Shown here in pieces: positions 1-12,165 of a DNA stretch of 64,000 nucleotides (its first letter is position 1; the number at the start of each line of letters is the position of its first letter). The DNA is from Ariolimax columbianus (Eukaryota > Mollusca > Gastropoda > Stylommatophora > Arionidae), in the NCBI GenBank assembly GCA_036924085.1, contig JAVGWX010000002.1:153021571-153085570 (forward strand), given 5' to 3'. The position numbers were made by a program, and so were the translations under genes. Under the pieces are notes generated by a model that had not been told where the DNA came from, did no database searches, and was given only the letters and a program-made list of their open reading frames with translations.

Positions 1-380
1 ACTCCTTTACCAAGAAAATATTTAGTTACACTATGCTGACTGCAAACCGACTACTACAGACTGAGACACTATCTGTTCAACAAATTAAAAATCAGATACA
101 CAGACAATTGTCGGCTTGGTGAGATTGGATATAAAGTACAACATATTCTCTAAGTCTGTTGACTCTATCAGAAGAGCATAGTGACAACGTGGCCCTCTTC
201 AACTTAGCAGATGGACAAACCTCTTCACTCCATGCTAGATTAGTGACAAAATTAAGTATATATATATATATATATACATATATACATACATACATTACAT
301 ACATTCATACATACATACAGAGACGTCCTCAGTATGCAATCAATCGATCAATTCAATCAAAATATCTGGGCGCCTTGCGG
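1..380. other. Intergenic, no gene; short TA/ATAC microsatellite
   Basis: Unassigned AT-rich sequence with a TA run and ATAC/ACAT repeats at about 257-320. Confidence 0.6.
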
Positions 381-1290
381 AGCATGTCTTTAACAAATAT
401 TCACCGCGTCTGCCACATTTGTGCCAACTTTTCCCGCTCTGGCTACGATCTCTGTTGTCACTCCTCATGTGTTTCAGAATGCCATCATCAACATGTAGCA
501 TGTCCTTTGCAGAACGTCGCTCTCACAACAACAAATCTGTAAGACGCGCAATCTCTAGTCAGGTCACCCGTCTTCAGGGTCTCAATAATGTTCATCGTCT
601 CCTGGGTCTACCTCTGCCCCACTTTCAATGTACCATCATTATGACGTTTGATGTGATCACAATATTTCATTCAGTTTTCTAGAGAAGATATCATTTACTA
701 GCCAATGTTCCTCTCCTGGATATCCAATTCTTGTAGGATATCTGCATTTTTCCTTTTCGCTTTTCATGTTATTTGTAACACTTTCCTGCAGAATTTTTAC
801 TCAAAGGGTTCAATGTTGTTCTTAAGTGTTATTGTAGTCGTCCATGTTTCACATCCGGACGTTGCCACCGGGAAGATACAAGTTTGCAGGATTTCTTTAT
901 GTTCGTTATTTTGTTAGTGTTCTGCCATAATGCGATAGGTTTCTCATTTGATTCAATCTCTGCATTGCCATAGTAATTCTTCTTTGGACTTCCGTCATGC
1001 AATCTCCATTGTTGGTTATAACAAGATATTCAAAACTTGTGACTTTCTTAATCTCCTGTTGTTCTAGAACAACTTTAGGTTTGGTTGTTGCCGTGTCTGG
1101 GCTCATTATCTTGGTTTTACTTATATTCAGGAATAGATTTTGGTCTTCACTGTGTTGTTTTACTGGCAGAATCATCCGTTCCAGCCCGCAGCGCTCTTTG
1201 AGAGAACAAATATTACATTTGCAAATCTGCGCTCTGGTATCTCGTTCCCGCGGAATACAATGAGAAAAACATAGACGCACTAAAGAAGCT
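381..1290 (-). pseudogene. RTE-like LINE relic, 3' part of reverse transcriptase ORF
   Basis: Read on the minus strand, about 1150-960 encodes FLNISKTKIMS...VTSFEYL and a helical RRITMAMQRLNQM stretch, the region after the catalytic motifs in RTE-type reverse transcriptases. Lower coordinates continue in broken frames with GCETWT, a basic helix, and a GRGRPRRR-like motif near 620. Together these are the usual C-terminal landmarks of such ORFs. Stops and frameshifts make it a decayed, 5'-truncated copy. Ends are approximate. Confidence 0.6.
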
Positions 1291-1550
1291 GGATACAGAA
1301 AACGTCTTGGAAACTACACTACTTTAACAACATCAAATGCCACAATGGTCTAGCACAAAACGATACTGGTGGGTATTGTGACGGGAAAATGAGGCAAAGG
1401 TAACCGAAGAGAAGATGGAGAGATAACATTCAAACATGTTTAGAAGATAACAGTGATGGAGACGCAGAACTGGCGAACTTGCCAAAGAAAGAGTGTCTTA
1501 CAGAGCGACTTTAGGGGAAATCGACGTTATTCACAAGACTTGCTGCATGA
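1291..1550 (+). pseudogene. Possible second LINE 3' fragment, opposite strand
   Basis: About 1410-1510 in one frame reads RWRDNIQTCLEDN then ELANLPKKECLTER, resembling the last residues of RTE-like ORFs. Short and decayed, so weakly supported. Confidence 0.3.
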
Positions 1551-1559
1551 CTATATAGT

Positions 1560-1626
1560 ATGTATGTGTGTTTGTGTGCGAGTGTGCGTGCGTGCTTGTG
1601 TGTATGCACGTATGTATGCATGTAGG

Positions 1627-1667
<41 letters not shown>

Positions 1668-1697
1668 GCACGCACGCACACACACACACAGCAAAAA
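1560..1697. repeat. Compound TG / TA / CA microsatellite
   Basis: GT-rich runs, then (TA)n at about 1628-1651, then (CA)n with CGCA variants. Open frames on both strands here are low-complexity artefacts. Confidence 0.9.
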
Positions 1698-2144
1698 ACG
1701 TTGACTGTGCACATCCAAAAATAAAAATTCACATTAAAATCTAACATTACTTTGACAAATTCTAAATTTGCACTGCTTCTGCGAAAAGATAACCTGCAAC
1801 TAGAATAAATCTAAAGAACGCAACAGCCACCATAGATCACCAACGTCCCCACTGAGTTTGTCCAGTGGACCAACGGGTCAGTCTATTGCTAAGTAAGGGT
1901 GAGTGTTGAAATTAGGTGCACTGGACCACAAGCTTAACGAAACAATGCAACGTTATTTTGCTTTATGAAAATGTAATGATTAAAAAAAAAATATGTACAT
2001 ATTACAAAACTGTTCCAACTAGATGCATTACGTATATAAGATTAAGTCGTTTTACTAGGGTTCCCTCTAAGACTGAATTGTCTAGTACGTAACCTCTTTG
2101 TTGTTGCTCCCGCTGACTACTTCAATCAGCCATGTTTCTCTAGT
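1698..2144. repeat. Unassigned; contains a decayed SINE-like 3' body (about 1875-1960)
   Basis: At about 1900-1955 the order GTTGAAAT, TGCACTGGACCACA, GCTTAACGAAACAATGCAACG parallels the 3' body of the 28S-headed element at 44995-45045. The rest has no recognised content. Confidence 0.35.
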
Positions 2145-2395
2145 AGTGGATTACAGTGGCTCTTCTATATCACGGGACGTACAGAAGAAGGTAGGCCTGG
2201 GTCCTCCGGACTGTAATGCAATGTGAGGCTTCTCAGTAGGCTCGCCACTATGAGACTTATAGTATTGATTCCCACTTCGTTGCCCAGGCTGCTGCATAAC
2301 AGAGGACGTTAGGTAGAGGTCTGTGAAATGCTGATATTTTGTTTGTAACGACTGTAGCAGGGGGATCAGCGTCAACGGCGGTTATTTGCTTCATT
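2145..2395 (+). repeat. Dispersed SINE-like family E, copy
   Basis: Shares ordered blocks (GGCTCTTCT, GAAGAAGGT, CTGGGTCCTCC, TGTAATGCAATG, CTTCTCAGTAGGCTC, CCACTATGAGA) with 25405-25560, 29848-29960 and 37190-37345. No coding capacity. Retroposon origin is inferred from dispersal only. Confidence 0.6.
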
Positions 2396-2825
2396 ACAGA
2401 TCGTAAGAGGACAAGAAGATGGTTACTCCACACTCGGCAGACTGCTGATCAATGAGAATAGCGAGATGTACAATTCATTGAACTGAAGAGCTTCTAATAT
2501 TCTTCATATTCTAATGAACAACCAAAGACTTACGTCTGGTTGTGAGGCAACAGGTAAGCCTCTGGCGTTAAGTATCCGATTTGTTGATGGACGTTATTTT
2601 CAGAAATTGTAATTCAATAACTGTCTTCACATCCTTCTTCATTTGTAATAAATTTAAGTAAATAAAATGTTATATCACACTCCAAAATGATAAACCCAAA
2701 CTCCTTAGATGATAAACCCAAACTCCTTAGCACAGCTAGATGCCAGCCGTGTCACCAACAACTGTATACCATACTGGTCGTAGCTAGTACTAGTGATGAA
2801 AATACTGAGTGTTTGTGGAACTTTA
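2396..2825. other. Intergenic, nothing recognised
   Basis: AT-rich sequence with a local duplication of GATAAACCCAAACTCCTTAG at about 2687-2729. No ORF or motif supported. Confidence 0.5.
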
Positions 2826-3480
2826 CAAATAATAGTGCATGTTCCAGGAACTGACACAATAATAGTGCATGTTCCAGGAACTGACACAATAATAGTGCAT
2901 GTTCCAGGAACTGACACAACAATAGTGCATGTTCCAGGAACTGACACAATAATAGTGCATGTTCCAGGAACTGACACAATAATAGTGCATGTTCCAGAAA
3001 CTGACACAATAATAGTGCATGTTCCAGGAACTGACACAATAATAGTGCATGTTCCAGGAACTGACACAATAATAGTGCATGTTCCAGGAACTGACACAAA
3101 ATAGTGCATGTTCCAGGAACTGACACAATAATAGTGCATGTTCCAGGAACTGACACAATAATAGTGCATGTTCCAGGAACTGACACAATAATAGTGCATG
3201 TTCCAGGAACTGACACAATAATAGTGCATGTTCCAGGAACTGACACAATAATAGTGCATGTTCCAGGAACTGACACAATAATAGTGCATGTTCCAGGAAC
3301 TGACACAAAATAGTGCATGTTCCAGGAACTGACACAATAATAGTGCATGTTCCAGGAACTGACACAATAATATTACATGTTCCAGGAACTGACACAATAA
3401 TATTGCATGTTCCAGGAACTGACACAATAATATCAAATGTTCCAGGAACTGATGCAATAATATAACATTTTCAGAAACTG
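2826..3480. repeat. 30-bp tandem satellite, about 21 units
   Basis: The unit contains TGCATGTTCCAGGAACTGAC, and its core GTTCCAGGAAC is an 11-bp palindrome. The period is 30 with two 29-nt units (near 3098 and 3307). Because 30 is a multiple of three, long repetitive open frames appear on both strands (for example 3604-2705 minus); I do not regard these as genes. Confidence 0.95.
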
Positions 3481-4764
3481 ACACAATAAAAGTACATGTC
3501 CCAGGAACTGACACAATAATATAATATGGTTCAATAATTGACAAAACATTAAATGTTTCAGTAACTGACAGAATAAAATAAACTGTTTCAGGAATTATGG
3601 ACAATAATATATAATGCTACGAGAACTAGAAGCATGATAAATGTTCCCGAAATTAATACAATAATATCAAATATTTGTGAAACTAGTGATAGTAATGCAA
3701 CTTGAACTAGTAGAGTAATATCTCATTGTCTCGAAACTAACAGATTCAAATTAACATCTTCTTAAACTTATAACTATAGACCAATGGAACAGTGAATTAA
3801 TTTAATAATTCCGGCTGTTCCTTGAATTCACAGAATAATGCAATAATACTTACTGCTACTGGAACTAATACAATAATACTGATGGTTCCTTAAACTAATA
3901 GAATAATTCCGGCTATTCCTGGAACTAAAAGAAAAATATATATTCCTGGAAATAATATATCATATAGATCTAACAATAATACTGCCGCACTGCGTATTCC
4001 TGAATTTCAAACATATTTTTCTTGAACTAGTAAAATTATACAAAACGCTCGGGAACTAACAGAGGAATACTTACTGTTTCTGGAACTAGAGATTATTTAG
4101 CCAGTAGAGATGTGTGCACGCGAGTGCTTACGTGAAGGCACGTCAGAACAAGTAACACAAGAGCATGTGTATGAAATGTGTAAAGTATGCGAAGGTGAAG
4201 GTCGAAGAAAACCCGGCGAAGAGTGAAGGTTGTGGGTGAGATAAACCTGCAGGTTGATAACAGACGGTGGCTGTTTTTAGAAGGTAGATTCAATATGGAA
4301 ACTCTGTAACACTTCTTCGTATACTTTCGTTGGTAAACTTAAATGTATCGAAAGAAATTGGCGATCGTTGTAAAATTGCTGGTATCTAAACAGAACGTTT
4401 CATATTTTCTTCTTCTTCGTACGAAGTGTCAATTAAAACATATTCTCTAAGTTATTTACTTTTTACAGCCGAGTAGACTGGAACGTGTTGAAAACGGGGT
4501 TTTAACTTGGCACCTATTGCGGTGAGAAAAAAGGTGCTCTGGTCACTGGTAAATGTGTTTTTGGTGTGAGAAATAGGCATTGTAAGGACATATTTGCTGA
4601 AGGTCGTTAGAGCCAAACACAATGTCATATAACTCTATTCAGGTATCATATCACCTTGCCACGGTAAGAGGTGAAGGTACGAGTGGAAGTGCATGCTACG
4701 CACCTGTGTACAACACAATAGCGTATGTGGAGCATTGTTATTAGAACATTGGCTTCTATTCTGT
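3481..4764. repeat. Decayed continuation of the 30-bp satellite, then unassigned sequence
   Basis: Up to about 4090 the words GGAACTAATACAATAATA or variants recur at irregular spacing, a diverged edge of the satellite. From 4090 to 4764 no gene or repeat is recognised. Confidence 0.6.
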
Positions 4765-5475
4765 TCTGTTCAGAATCGACATCTATGCACTCCGGGCAGA
4801 CTTATAGGTGTTCAATCCATTTCAGTAAAAGGCGATAAGTGTAGATACTGATTTTCCATATCGCCTGTTATTTCAAAACTTTACAATCTGTTTTTTGTCC
4901 GTTCCATCGATTGCAATGTTTTCATCAAGAAGCGGTCGCTGATCAAATTCGAAATATCACCTGTGTCCATTGTCAATGTCCCCACTACGGGTATCATTAC
5001 GGTCAAGATGTCAACTCTTTCAATTCCCCAGAACGGCGAGGACAGTAATTCCACAAAAGGTGCCGAAGTTTCATGTCTCCGAGTCCATTGTTCACTCATG
5101 CTCGTCCTTCTGTACATTCTGAAGTAAGGACTGAGTGCTAAAGACGATAAGGGCACTCATTAAACAGGTCCCAGGTTTACACATCAGAGCCGGTCAGTGC
5201 CTTGATCCATATTCTCATACTGGAGGTTGGTGTCATGTATACACCGCTCCGCACAGCAATTACTCTGCCTGTCACATGAACACAGAATCCTCCGCCAGGT
5301 GTCTCACTGTGCAACACAGATTCATCGGTATATATAACACCATTAACATCCTTCTCTTTTTCACTTATTATTTGTTTATGTTTACCGTGTTGTTTAACAT
5401 CGATATTTGTTTTTCCATTGCAACAATCTCTGCATTTTCTTCTCAGAACGATTTCGACCGTTAGACTGCTCACAC
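4765..5475 (-). pseudogene. LINE relic with RNase H domain, copy 1
   Basis: On the minus strand about 5390-5340 reads VIYTDESV...PGGGFCVHV, matching the first RNase H strand (D present; the usual G of DGS is E). Lower down, near 5030, is GIERVDILTVMIPVVGTL, matching GNERADIMASQAPIMGTL of the better copy at 5965-6965. The 3' flank CACTCCGGGCA (4789-4799) is also shared. The frame is broken by several shifts. RT plus RNase H is typical of the I superfamily of LINEs. Confidence 0.6.
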
Positions 5476-5964
5476 ATGGCCACGACAGGCTTAATCGAGG
5501 TGCTCTGTTTCATTTTAAAGGGACGTAAGAAAGCGTGAAAGAAAGCCTTAATAAAAATTAATTTAAAAAAAAAAAAAAAAAAAGATGAGGCCTAGGACAA
5601 TGCAGTCAACACTTTATCCTCGATGGCAATTTTCCCATATGGGCTAACTTCGTATCTTTTAAAATTATTGTTTAAAAAAAAATATGTAACCAATATCTGA
5701 TGACCAAAAATGTACAAAGAAGATGTAATAAAATGCTCACATAAATTATAATAACATTTTCTACTATAGTTTTTGTTGGGGTTTTTTTAAAAACAAATGT
5801 GAATGAAAATGTTGTAGAAGAGTATGTTATTGTATATTGATGTTGACTCCAGGAGATGTCAACCATTTCAATAGTCATGTACACCAGGAAAGGCTTGATA
5901 TCAGTCTCATGCTCCTCCGATGGTTGACACTGGTTTAAACTTGTATCTGTTTCTGTTTCTAAGA
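5476..5964. other. AT-rich spacer, poly-A run
   Basis: A poly-A run at 5567-5584 and T/A-rich sequence. No gene seen. Confidence 0.5.
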
Positions 5965-6965
5965 ATTGACGTCACTGCACTCCGGGCATACCCATAGGTG
6001 CTTAGTCTCTCTCATAAAATGGCGTAAGGTATGGATGCTGATGGTCCCTGTAGCTCGATGGTTGCATACTCTCCTGATCCGTCCTCTTATGCGCCATACT
6101 CCGCTAGAACCTCGTTTAATGTCGAAACTTTGCAGCCTGTAAATTGCTGCTTCATCTATTGCGGTGTCCTCATCTATCAGTCATTGATTGATTTCAAAAT
6201 GTCACTTCTATCCATCACCAATGTGCCCATGATGGGAGCTTGTGAAGCCATGATGTCAGCTCTTTCATTGCCCTGAACCCCAGCATGAGCAAGACAGTAG
6301 ATCTATGTCAACTCCTGGAGGCTTGAGGCCTCTCCAGCAGCTATCCATTCGTACCTAAGCCATCCCATCTGTACTTTCTGAAGTACGGCTTGCCCGTCTG
6401 TCACAATGACTGCCCTTGTTATAGAAGTCTCAGATATCCATTTCAGTGCTGAGGTCACTGCTTCTGTCTCCATTCTCATACTGGAGGTTGTTGACATGTA
6501 TGCCCTACTGCGCTCAGCCACGACCTCTCCTCTCACTCTAGCCGAGAAACCCCAGCCTGATGTCCCACTGCGCACGACTGATCCGTCGGTGTATATGACA
6601 GCGTCACTCTCCTGCGTGTTCTCAGTTATCAGCTGATTCACCTCGTGCTCTGCTTTCCCGTTGCTCCGTTCTCTGCATTCCTTGCCTAAGGTTATGATGA
6701 CTCTCTGTACTCTATCATTCTATCACCAGTGTGGACCCGTTCTTCCCATGTGGCTATTGTCTCAGCTGGAGTGACATGTCCGATTGTTGTCTCTGCCTGT
6801 GCCATCCATGACGACCCTCTCTTGATTCTTGATCCCTTGATGTCTGAGATGCTACTGTGCAGAGGGTGTCGAGTGTTTGTGGTGACACGCATATAGGCTT
6901 TGACTTGTGCCAGTTTATGTCTGGATGTCACCGATAACAATCCCTACATGCACTGCATCATCACA
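5965..6965 (-). pseudogene. LINE relic with RNase H domain, copy 2 (better preserved)
   Basis: Minus strand 6641-6303 encodes AVIYTDGSVVRSGTSGWGFS (first catalytic Asp), RMETEAVTSAL (catalytic Glu) and AVIVTDGQAVLQKV (third acidic residue). After a frame break, 6280-6240 gives HAGVQGNERADIMA with the last Asp. Before the domain, 6940-6692 is in another frame. These are the D-E-D-D landmarks of the LINE-encoded RNase H domain. The copy is truncated upstream, has no RT domain and is antisense to PDIA5. It shares its 3' flank with the relic at 4765-5475. Confidence 0.75.
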
Positions 6966-7753
6966 ATCGGGGCATCTCTATTGCAGCCTAGAACCAGTCG
7001 CATGCCTTCATTGTGAATGCGTTCCAACATGCGCCACAATGTGTTTGAACTTGTCCGAATCGTTTAATTCTCCTTATTTGATGTCTTAAACCTCATGATT
7101 GTAATACATTGCATACATTTGCGTATGCCCCCGCATCCATTTGCACATTCCTCTCTTTCGCTCCCCACCCCCCTACACACACATTTTCTCCCCCATCTAA
7201 TTATCTCTATCTCTATATTGCTGCTGTAGTTTTCATACATTCATTTATGTATCCTGCTTGTGTATGTGTCTGAGCGTGCAGGTGCGTGAGTTCTTTTAAA
7301 TATTTATCGGTTGTATTTCTCTTGATATTTATTTACCACTACGCTAATCAGACGATTCTTACATTTTTAAACAAGTGTGAAAATAATCCAATAAAATATT
7401 ATTGTTTAATACTCCCAATGAGTAAGTTTACTCTTTTGTGTTCACTGGAAATGACGTTAAGTGACGGGCTGCAGTAGCTTTCCTCACATCCCAGGCGTGC
7501 TCATAAAGGTGGACCGCCGTCCTCCAGGCGGTTGTGCTATGCTTGGCATTTTCTGCATGGCCCTCACAACTACAGGGATCACATCGATCTATAGCTCTGC
7601 CTTGAAAACAGCCTGTATCCAGGGAACGCTACATGGAAGAGTGATTGTTCTCTTGGTCAGTGTGTTATGCCTGTCCCTGACGCGACGTTCTGGTCAGTAT
7701 GTTGTGCCTGAATGTACTAGCGTCTCAGTTCCCCCCCCCCCCCCAACCAAAGG
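6966..7753. other. Unassigned; possible family E fragment and poly-C run
   Basis: About 7465-7560 (CTTTCCTCACATCCCAGGCG, GGTGGACC) weakly resembles dispersed family E. A run of 14 C lies at 7731-7744. Nothing else recognised. Confidence 0.4.
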
Positions 7754-7826
7754 TGCATGTATTAATGTAGAACAAATGAAAGATTTTCAAATATTATTTG
7801 CATTTTAGTCAGACAATCTCAGAAAG

Positions 7827-8515
7827 AGGGACATGACAATTCTGACATATGGTGAAAAGGTGGGAATGACATTCTGACATACGGTGAAAAGGTGGAAATG
7901 ACATTCTGACATATGGTGAATAGGTAAGAATTACATTCTGACATATGGTGAAAAGATGGGAATGACATTCTGACATATGGTGAGAAGGTGGGAATGACAT
8001 TCTGACATATGGTGAAAAGGTGAGAATGACATTCTGACATATGGTGAAAAGGTGAGAATTACATTCTGACATATGGTGAAAAGGTGGGAATGACATTCTG
8101 ACATATGGTGAAAAGGTGAGAATGACATTCTGACATATGGTGAAAAAGTGGGAATGACATTCTGACATATGGTGAAAAAGTGGAAATGACAATTCTGACA
8201 TATGGTGAAAAGGTGGGAATGACATTCTGACATAAGGTGAAAAGGTGGGAATGACATTCTGACATATGGTGAAAAGGTGGGAATGACATTCTGACATATG
8301 GTGAAAAGGTGAGAATGACATTCTGACATATGGTGATAAGGAGAGGAGATTGACATTTTGACATATGGAGAAAAGAGGAGATTGACATTTTGACATATGG
8401 AAAAAGGAGGAGATTAACATTTTGACAAATGGAGAAAAGAGGAGATTAACATTTTGACAAATGGAGAAAATAGGAGATTAACATTTTGACATATGGAGAA
8501 ATGAAGAGATTGGCA
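7827..8515. repeat. 32-bp tandem array, left arm of the fold-back element
   Basis: The outer units read GACATTCTGACATATGGTGA and then AAAGGTGGGAAT. The inner units (8345-8515) are a variant with GACATTTTGACATATGGAGA and AAAGAGGAGATT, which matches the right-arm units. The outer variant therefore looks like a later expansion. Open frames here are repeat artefacts. Confidence 0.95.
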
Positions 8516-9291
8516 TATATAAGTGAAAGTGGTGCAGTGGATACACATAATGACGACTCTATGCCCAACCCTCCTTAGTAATTCCTCTTCTACAACGGAA
8601 CGTAGCTGTTTATTTTTCCTTTTCCTATTGTTTATAGTTTCAACATGATCGGGTAGCCAATCCGCCATGACTAGTGTAGGTGCCTTGAAATACAGACCGT
8701 GAATAAACTGGTCGTGAGAAGAATAGAGGCTTTGAAATGTAGATCAATATAACAATGGATCGTATAGATTAGGAAAAGCACAACACACAGAATTATTCAT
8801 CGAAATCAATCCGGCAGATACAATTAATTTTGTTTGTATTGCACAAAATTACACTGCACCGTATTTAAAATATAATAACTGTAATGTCAGCTTGTGTGTA
8901 TCCACGAATAATTCGAAGACGAATGGTATAATGATAGAAGAGCCTAGTTACCATGCTAACAGAAACAGAACTACATGAACAATACACCTAAGCAACGAGA
9001 ATATATTACTGTGCTGGTAGAGCCTAGCCTACTTACCGTAAAATGTACACACGTATCTCGCCTTAGTGGTCCCCCAACTGCAGATTTCGGTTGTTAACCC
9101 TATTATATTTTCAACGTTTTCATCTTTTGTGTGAAGCTACAGTTTTAAGGGAGCTAATTCTCACACATCTGTACTTCAGTAGCTTAAATTAACCCTCCTT
9201 TTTTATAGTGCTGGCATGCATTTGGAACAGCTAAGCCCGCATCAATCTCTATCTCTCTCTCGTTCTTCTCTCTTTCTCTCTTTCTCGCTCT

Positions 9292-9348
<57 letters not shown>

Positions 9349-10451
9349 CCCTGCCACACGAACAAAGTGTCTAGTCAAAGGTAGCTAATTGACAAAATCA
9401 ATGTATTTAGAAAACAAGAGAACATTGTAACCCAGACTATTAATCTATGTTGGCACGAACAAGGTTGGGCACAGTTTCATATTGCTACTGATTATTATTA
9501 CACATCGGGTGCCGGCAGCACATTCTGAAATAGTTCACGTCGATTTGTCTCGCTATGTAGGCCAGTGCCTCTCAAAATTGCAAGTGTCATGACAGACAGG
9601 TAGGGATTTATCAACTGAAGCAGGAACGGGCCCAATTTATTGATTATTGGTTTGTTTCCGATCATCTTAAATATGTATTGTAAATATGATTAGCCAAACC
9701 TATTACCCTATTGGCATGTAATTATAGCAGTTGTAAGCATTATTAAAATTTATTTTTAATATTTAAATAAGACAAACGAGAATATAAAATAAATCTTGGA
9801 ATTTTAAAAACAAATTATGTAGTTACAACGGCTTTTTTTAACATTGTAAGTTTAACTGCAGTTCTAGTTATAAAACAAGTTTTAAGGTAGAATGTTTATA
9901 GAATTAATTAAATTATTGCTGTTATTGTCCAGTTTCTTGACGTCATAAGCTAACCGGCGTCTGATGGCTCCAGGACCAGTTTGGGAAGCATTGATGAAGA
10001 CTACTTGCAACCAGTCGCGTCTCGACGGTTTTTAGTGCCACTGCAAGTCAACAAGCAGTGTCTAACCTACGTCGGATAAAAACACAGTTATTTATGAAAT
10101 AACTAAAAAAGAACTTACAATCATAAAGCAAGCAATGTCAGGAATCTTAGATGGTAATAACAACAACCACCCTCGCGATATCGGGAAGCAGAAGATAGTA
10201 ACGCCGTAATCTGCCAAAAATGTTGCAAAAGACAAGACAACTCAGTTGGGCTGCGCGTGCTGTAAAAACCAAAAGTCACAAGAGCAAGACAAGACGACCT
10301 CTACAGACAATGGCATGCGGGGAGCGACTAGGTCATTCCGTATTATAAATTATATGTTAATTAGATGCGAAAAACAAGAATCACATAGAACGTTTGTCAT
10401 TCCGTCTCGGCCTTCTCTCAAATAATCATATCTATTATCCCTCATAAACGT
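8516..10451. other. Interior of the fold-back-like element; (CT)n tract
   Basis: AT-rich, no coding region recognised. A CT-rich microsatellite lies at about 9240-9350 and an AT-rich stretch at 9650-9900. Confidence 0.6.
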
Positions 10452-10600
10452 ATATGTCAATCTCCTCTTTTCATTATATGTCAAAATGTCAATCTGCTCT
10501 TTTCTCCATATGTCAAAATGTCAATCTCCTCTTTTCTCCATATATCAAAATGTCAATCTCCTCTTTTCTCCATGTCACAATGTCATTTCCCTCATTCCGA
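10452..10600. repeat. 32-bp array, right arm of the fold-back element (inverted)
   Basis: About four units containing TCAATCTCCTCTTTTCTCCA and TATGTCAAAATG, the reverse complement of the inner left-arm units. A ~33-bp block (TCAAATAATCATATCTAT then TCCCTCATAAAC) occurs both just before this arm (10419-10447) and after the element (10695-10726). Confidence 0.9.
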
Positions 10601-10667
10601 GATTGTCTGACTAAAATGCATATAATGTTTGAAAATCTTTCATTTGTTCTACATTAATACATATGCA

Positions 10668-10904
10668 TTGTATGTATTCTTTTTCAGACTTCCCTCAAAT
10701 AATCATATCTATGTCCCTCATAAACTTGTCTTCCCGTCTCGTATTTCTCTCAAGTAACCAACTTCAATCAATAACGTTTCTTTCCGTTGTATCAAACTAG
10801 TCCTTCACTTTACCTTGCCGTATCACCTTTGCCTACATTATTTCAACTCTCACATTAAAAGCAAAGAAAACATGACAAATGATTCTTTAATTTATAAAAA
10901 TACA
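10668..10904. other. Right flank of fold-back element, nothing coding
   Basis: Contains the second copy of the CTCAAATAATCATATCTAT block. Otherwise unassigned. Confidence 0.5.
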
Positions 10905-11280
10905 TGGTTAGTAATCTTAGTTCTTAGTCGATCTGTACTTCTACAGGGGCAAATGCGCGTGTGCAGGTCCGAGCTCTGGTATGATCTGGCTGTAGCCGGG
11001 AGGAGGATTTCCTACTTAGCGGGCTAGGATCGAGCTGCTTATTACTACGATGCGTTGGGACAACTGCAGCAGAGGGTGGTTAACCGATGTGCGAATCCAT
11101 CTTGACAGACTCAAACACTAGAGCAAAGTAGACCCACAGCCTGTTAAACACCATCTATGCTGCTCTAAATAAACCACTTAACCATGGCCGGTGTTGATGT
11201 CACAGTTAGTCGTCTCTTACGACATGCTCTATGTGGGGCAGTGGTGCTATTCTTGTCCTTGTCACACAAAGACCCCGGGA
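10905..11280 (+). repeat. Dispersed SINE-like family B, copy 1
   Basis: Shares ordered blocks with 24395-24750 and 42590-42885: CTGTACTTCTACAG, GAGGGTGGTTAACCGATGTG, GACTCAAACACTAGA, CCACTTAACCATGG, TTACGACATGCTCT. No protein-coding frame is shared. About 370 bp, non-autonomous. No TSD was identified. Confidence 0.7.
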
Positions 11281-11534
11281 TTAATAATATATTGTTATTA
11301 TCTAGGCATTACACCGAATGTTGTCTAATCTATCTATGACTAAATTCTCCTGACAGAATGTGTCAGTAATGAACTAGATGCTACCTCTGAATATAAACAT
11401 TGTCCTATCCCAGGCCCTACTTTTTGTTCCTATTCTTCCTAACAATACTAACTAATAACTAATTAACTTCTTGAGTTTAGCCATCATTGTCTCTGGTAAC
11501 GAATCTGACCTCTGGCAGACTGGCAGCTTTCGTT
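11281..11534. other. Intergenic, nothing recognised
   Basis: AT-rich sequence without ORF, repeat or motif that I can support. Confidence 0.4.
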
Positions 11535-12165
11535 GCATCCTTTTCCACACAACGTAACATGGTATGTGATTCCTGGTGTTTTAGGCCACATTTTGTTTCG
11601 TACAACGTAACATGGTATGTGATTACTGGTGTTTTAGGCCACATTTTGTCTTGTACAACGTGACATTGAATGTGATTCCTGGTGTTTTAGGCCACATTTT
11701 GTTTCGTACAACGTAACATGGTATGTGATTACTGGTGTTTTAGGCCACATTTTGTCTTGTACAACGTGACATTGAATGTGATTCCTGGTGTTTTAAGCCA
11801 CATTTTGTTTCGTACAAAGTGACATTGGATGTTATTCCCGTGTTTTAGGCCACATTTTGTTTCGTACAACGTGACATTGGATGTGATTCTCGGTGTTTTA
11901 GGCCACCTTTTGTTTCGTACAACGTGACATTGGATGTGTTTCTTGGTGTTTTAGGCCACCTTTTGTTTCGTACAACGTGACATTAGATGTGATTCCCGGT
12001 GTGTTAGGCCACATTTTGTTTCGTACAACGTGACATTGAATGTGATTCCTGGTGTTTTAGGCCACATTTTGTTTCATACAACGTGACATTCGATGTGATT
12101 TCCGGTGTTTTAGGCCACATTATGTTTCGTACAACGTGACACTGGATGTGATTCCCGGTGTTTCC
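11535..12165. repeat. ~53-bp tandem satellite, about 12 units
   Basis: The unit contains GTGTTTTAGGCCACATTTTG, TTTCGTACAACGTGACATT and GGATGTGATTC. Period is 52-53 nt. Units near the left edge carry GTAACATGGTATG instead of GTGACATTGGATG and alternate with the other type. Confidence 0.93.

Larger units (their letters stand above)
7754..10667. mobile_element. Fold-back-like element with long inverted, array-bearing arms
   Basis: The left end (7754-7826) and right end (10600-10667) are inverted copies. TGTAGAACAAATGAAAGATT and TTTTAGTCAGACAATCTC on the left reappear as reverse complements on the right. Inside each end is a 32-bp tandem array: 7827-8515 on the left, and 10452-10600 on the right in inverse orientation. 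The ~1.9 kb interior has no ORF of note. The layout recalls Drosophila FB (fold-back) elements: terminal inverted repeats built of short tandem repeats. No TSD was recognised. Confidence 0.65.

Noticed and set aside
2705..3604. 299-codon minus-strand frame and overlapping frames on both strands
   Set aside because: Produced by a 30-bp satellite whose period is a multiple of three; the peptide is a simple repeat with no start context or domain.
7809..8420. 203-codon repetitive minus-strand frame
   Set aside because: Lies wholly in the 32-bp array of the fold-back element; several frames are equally open.
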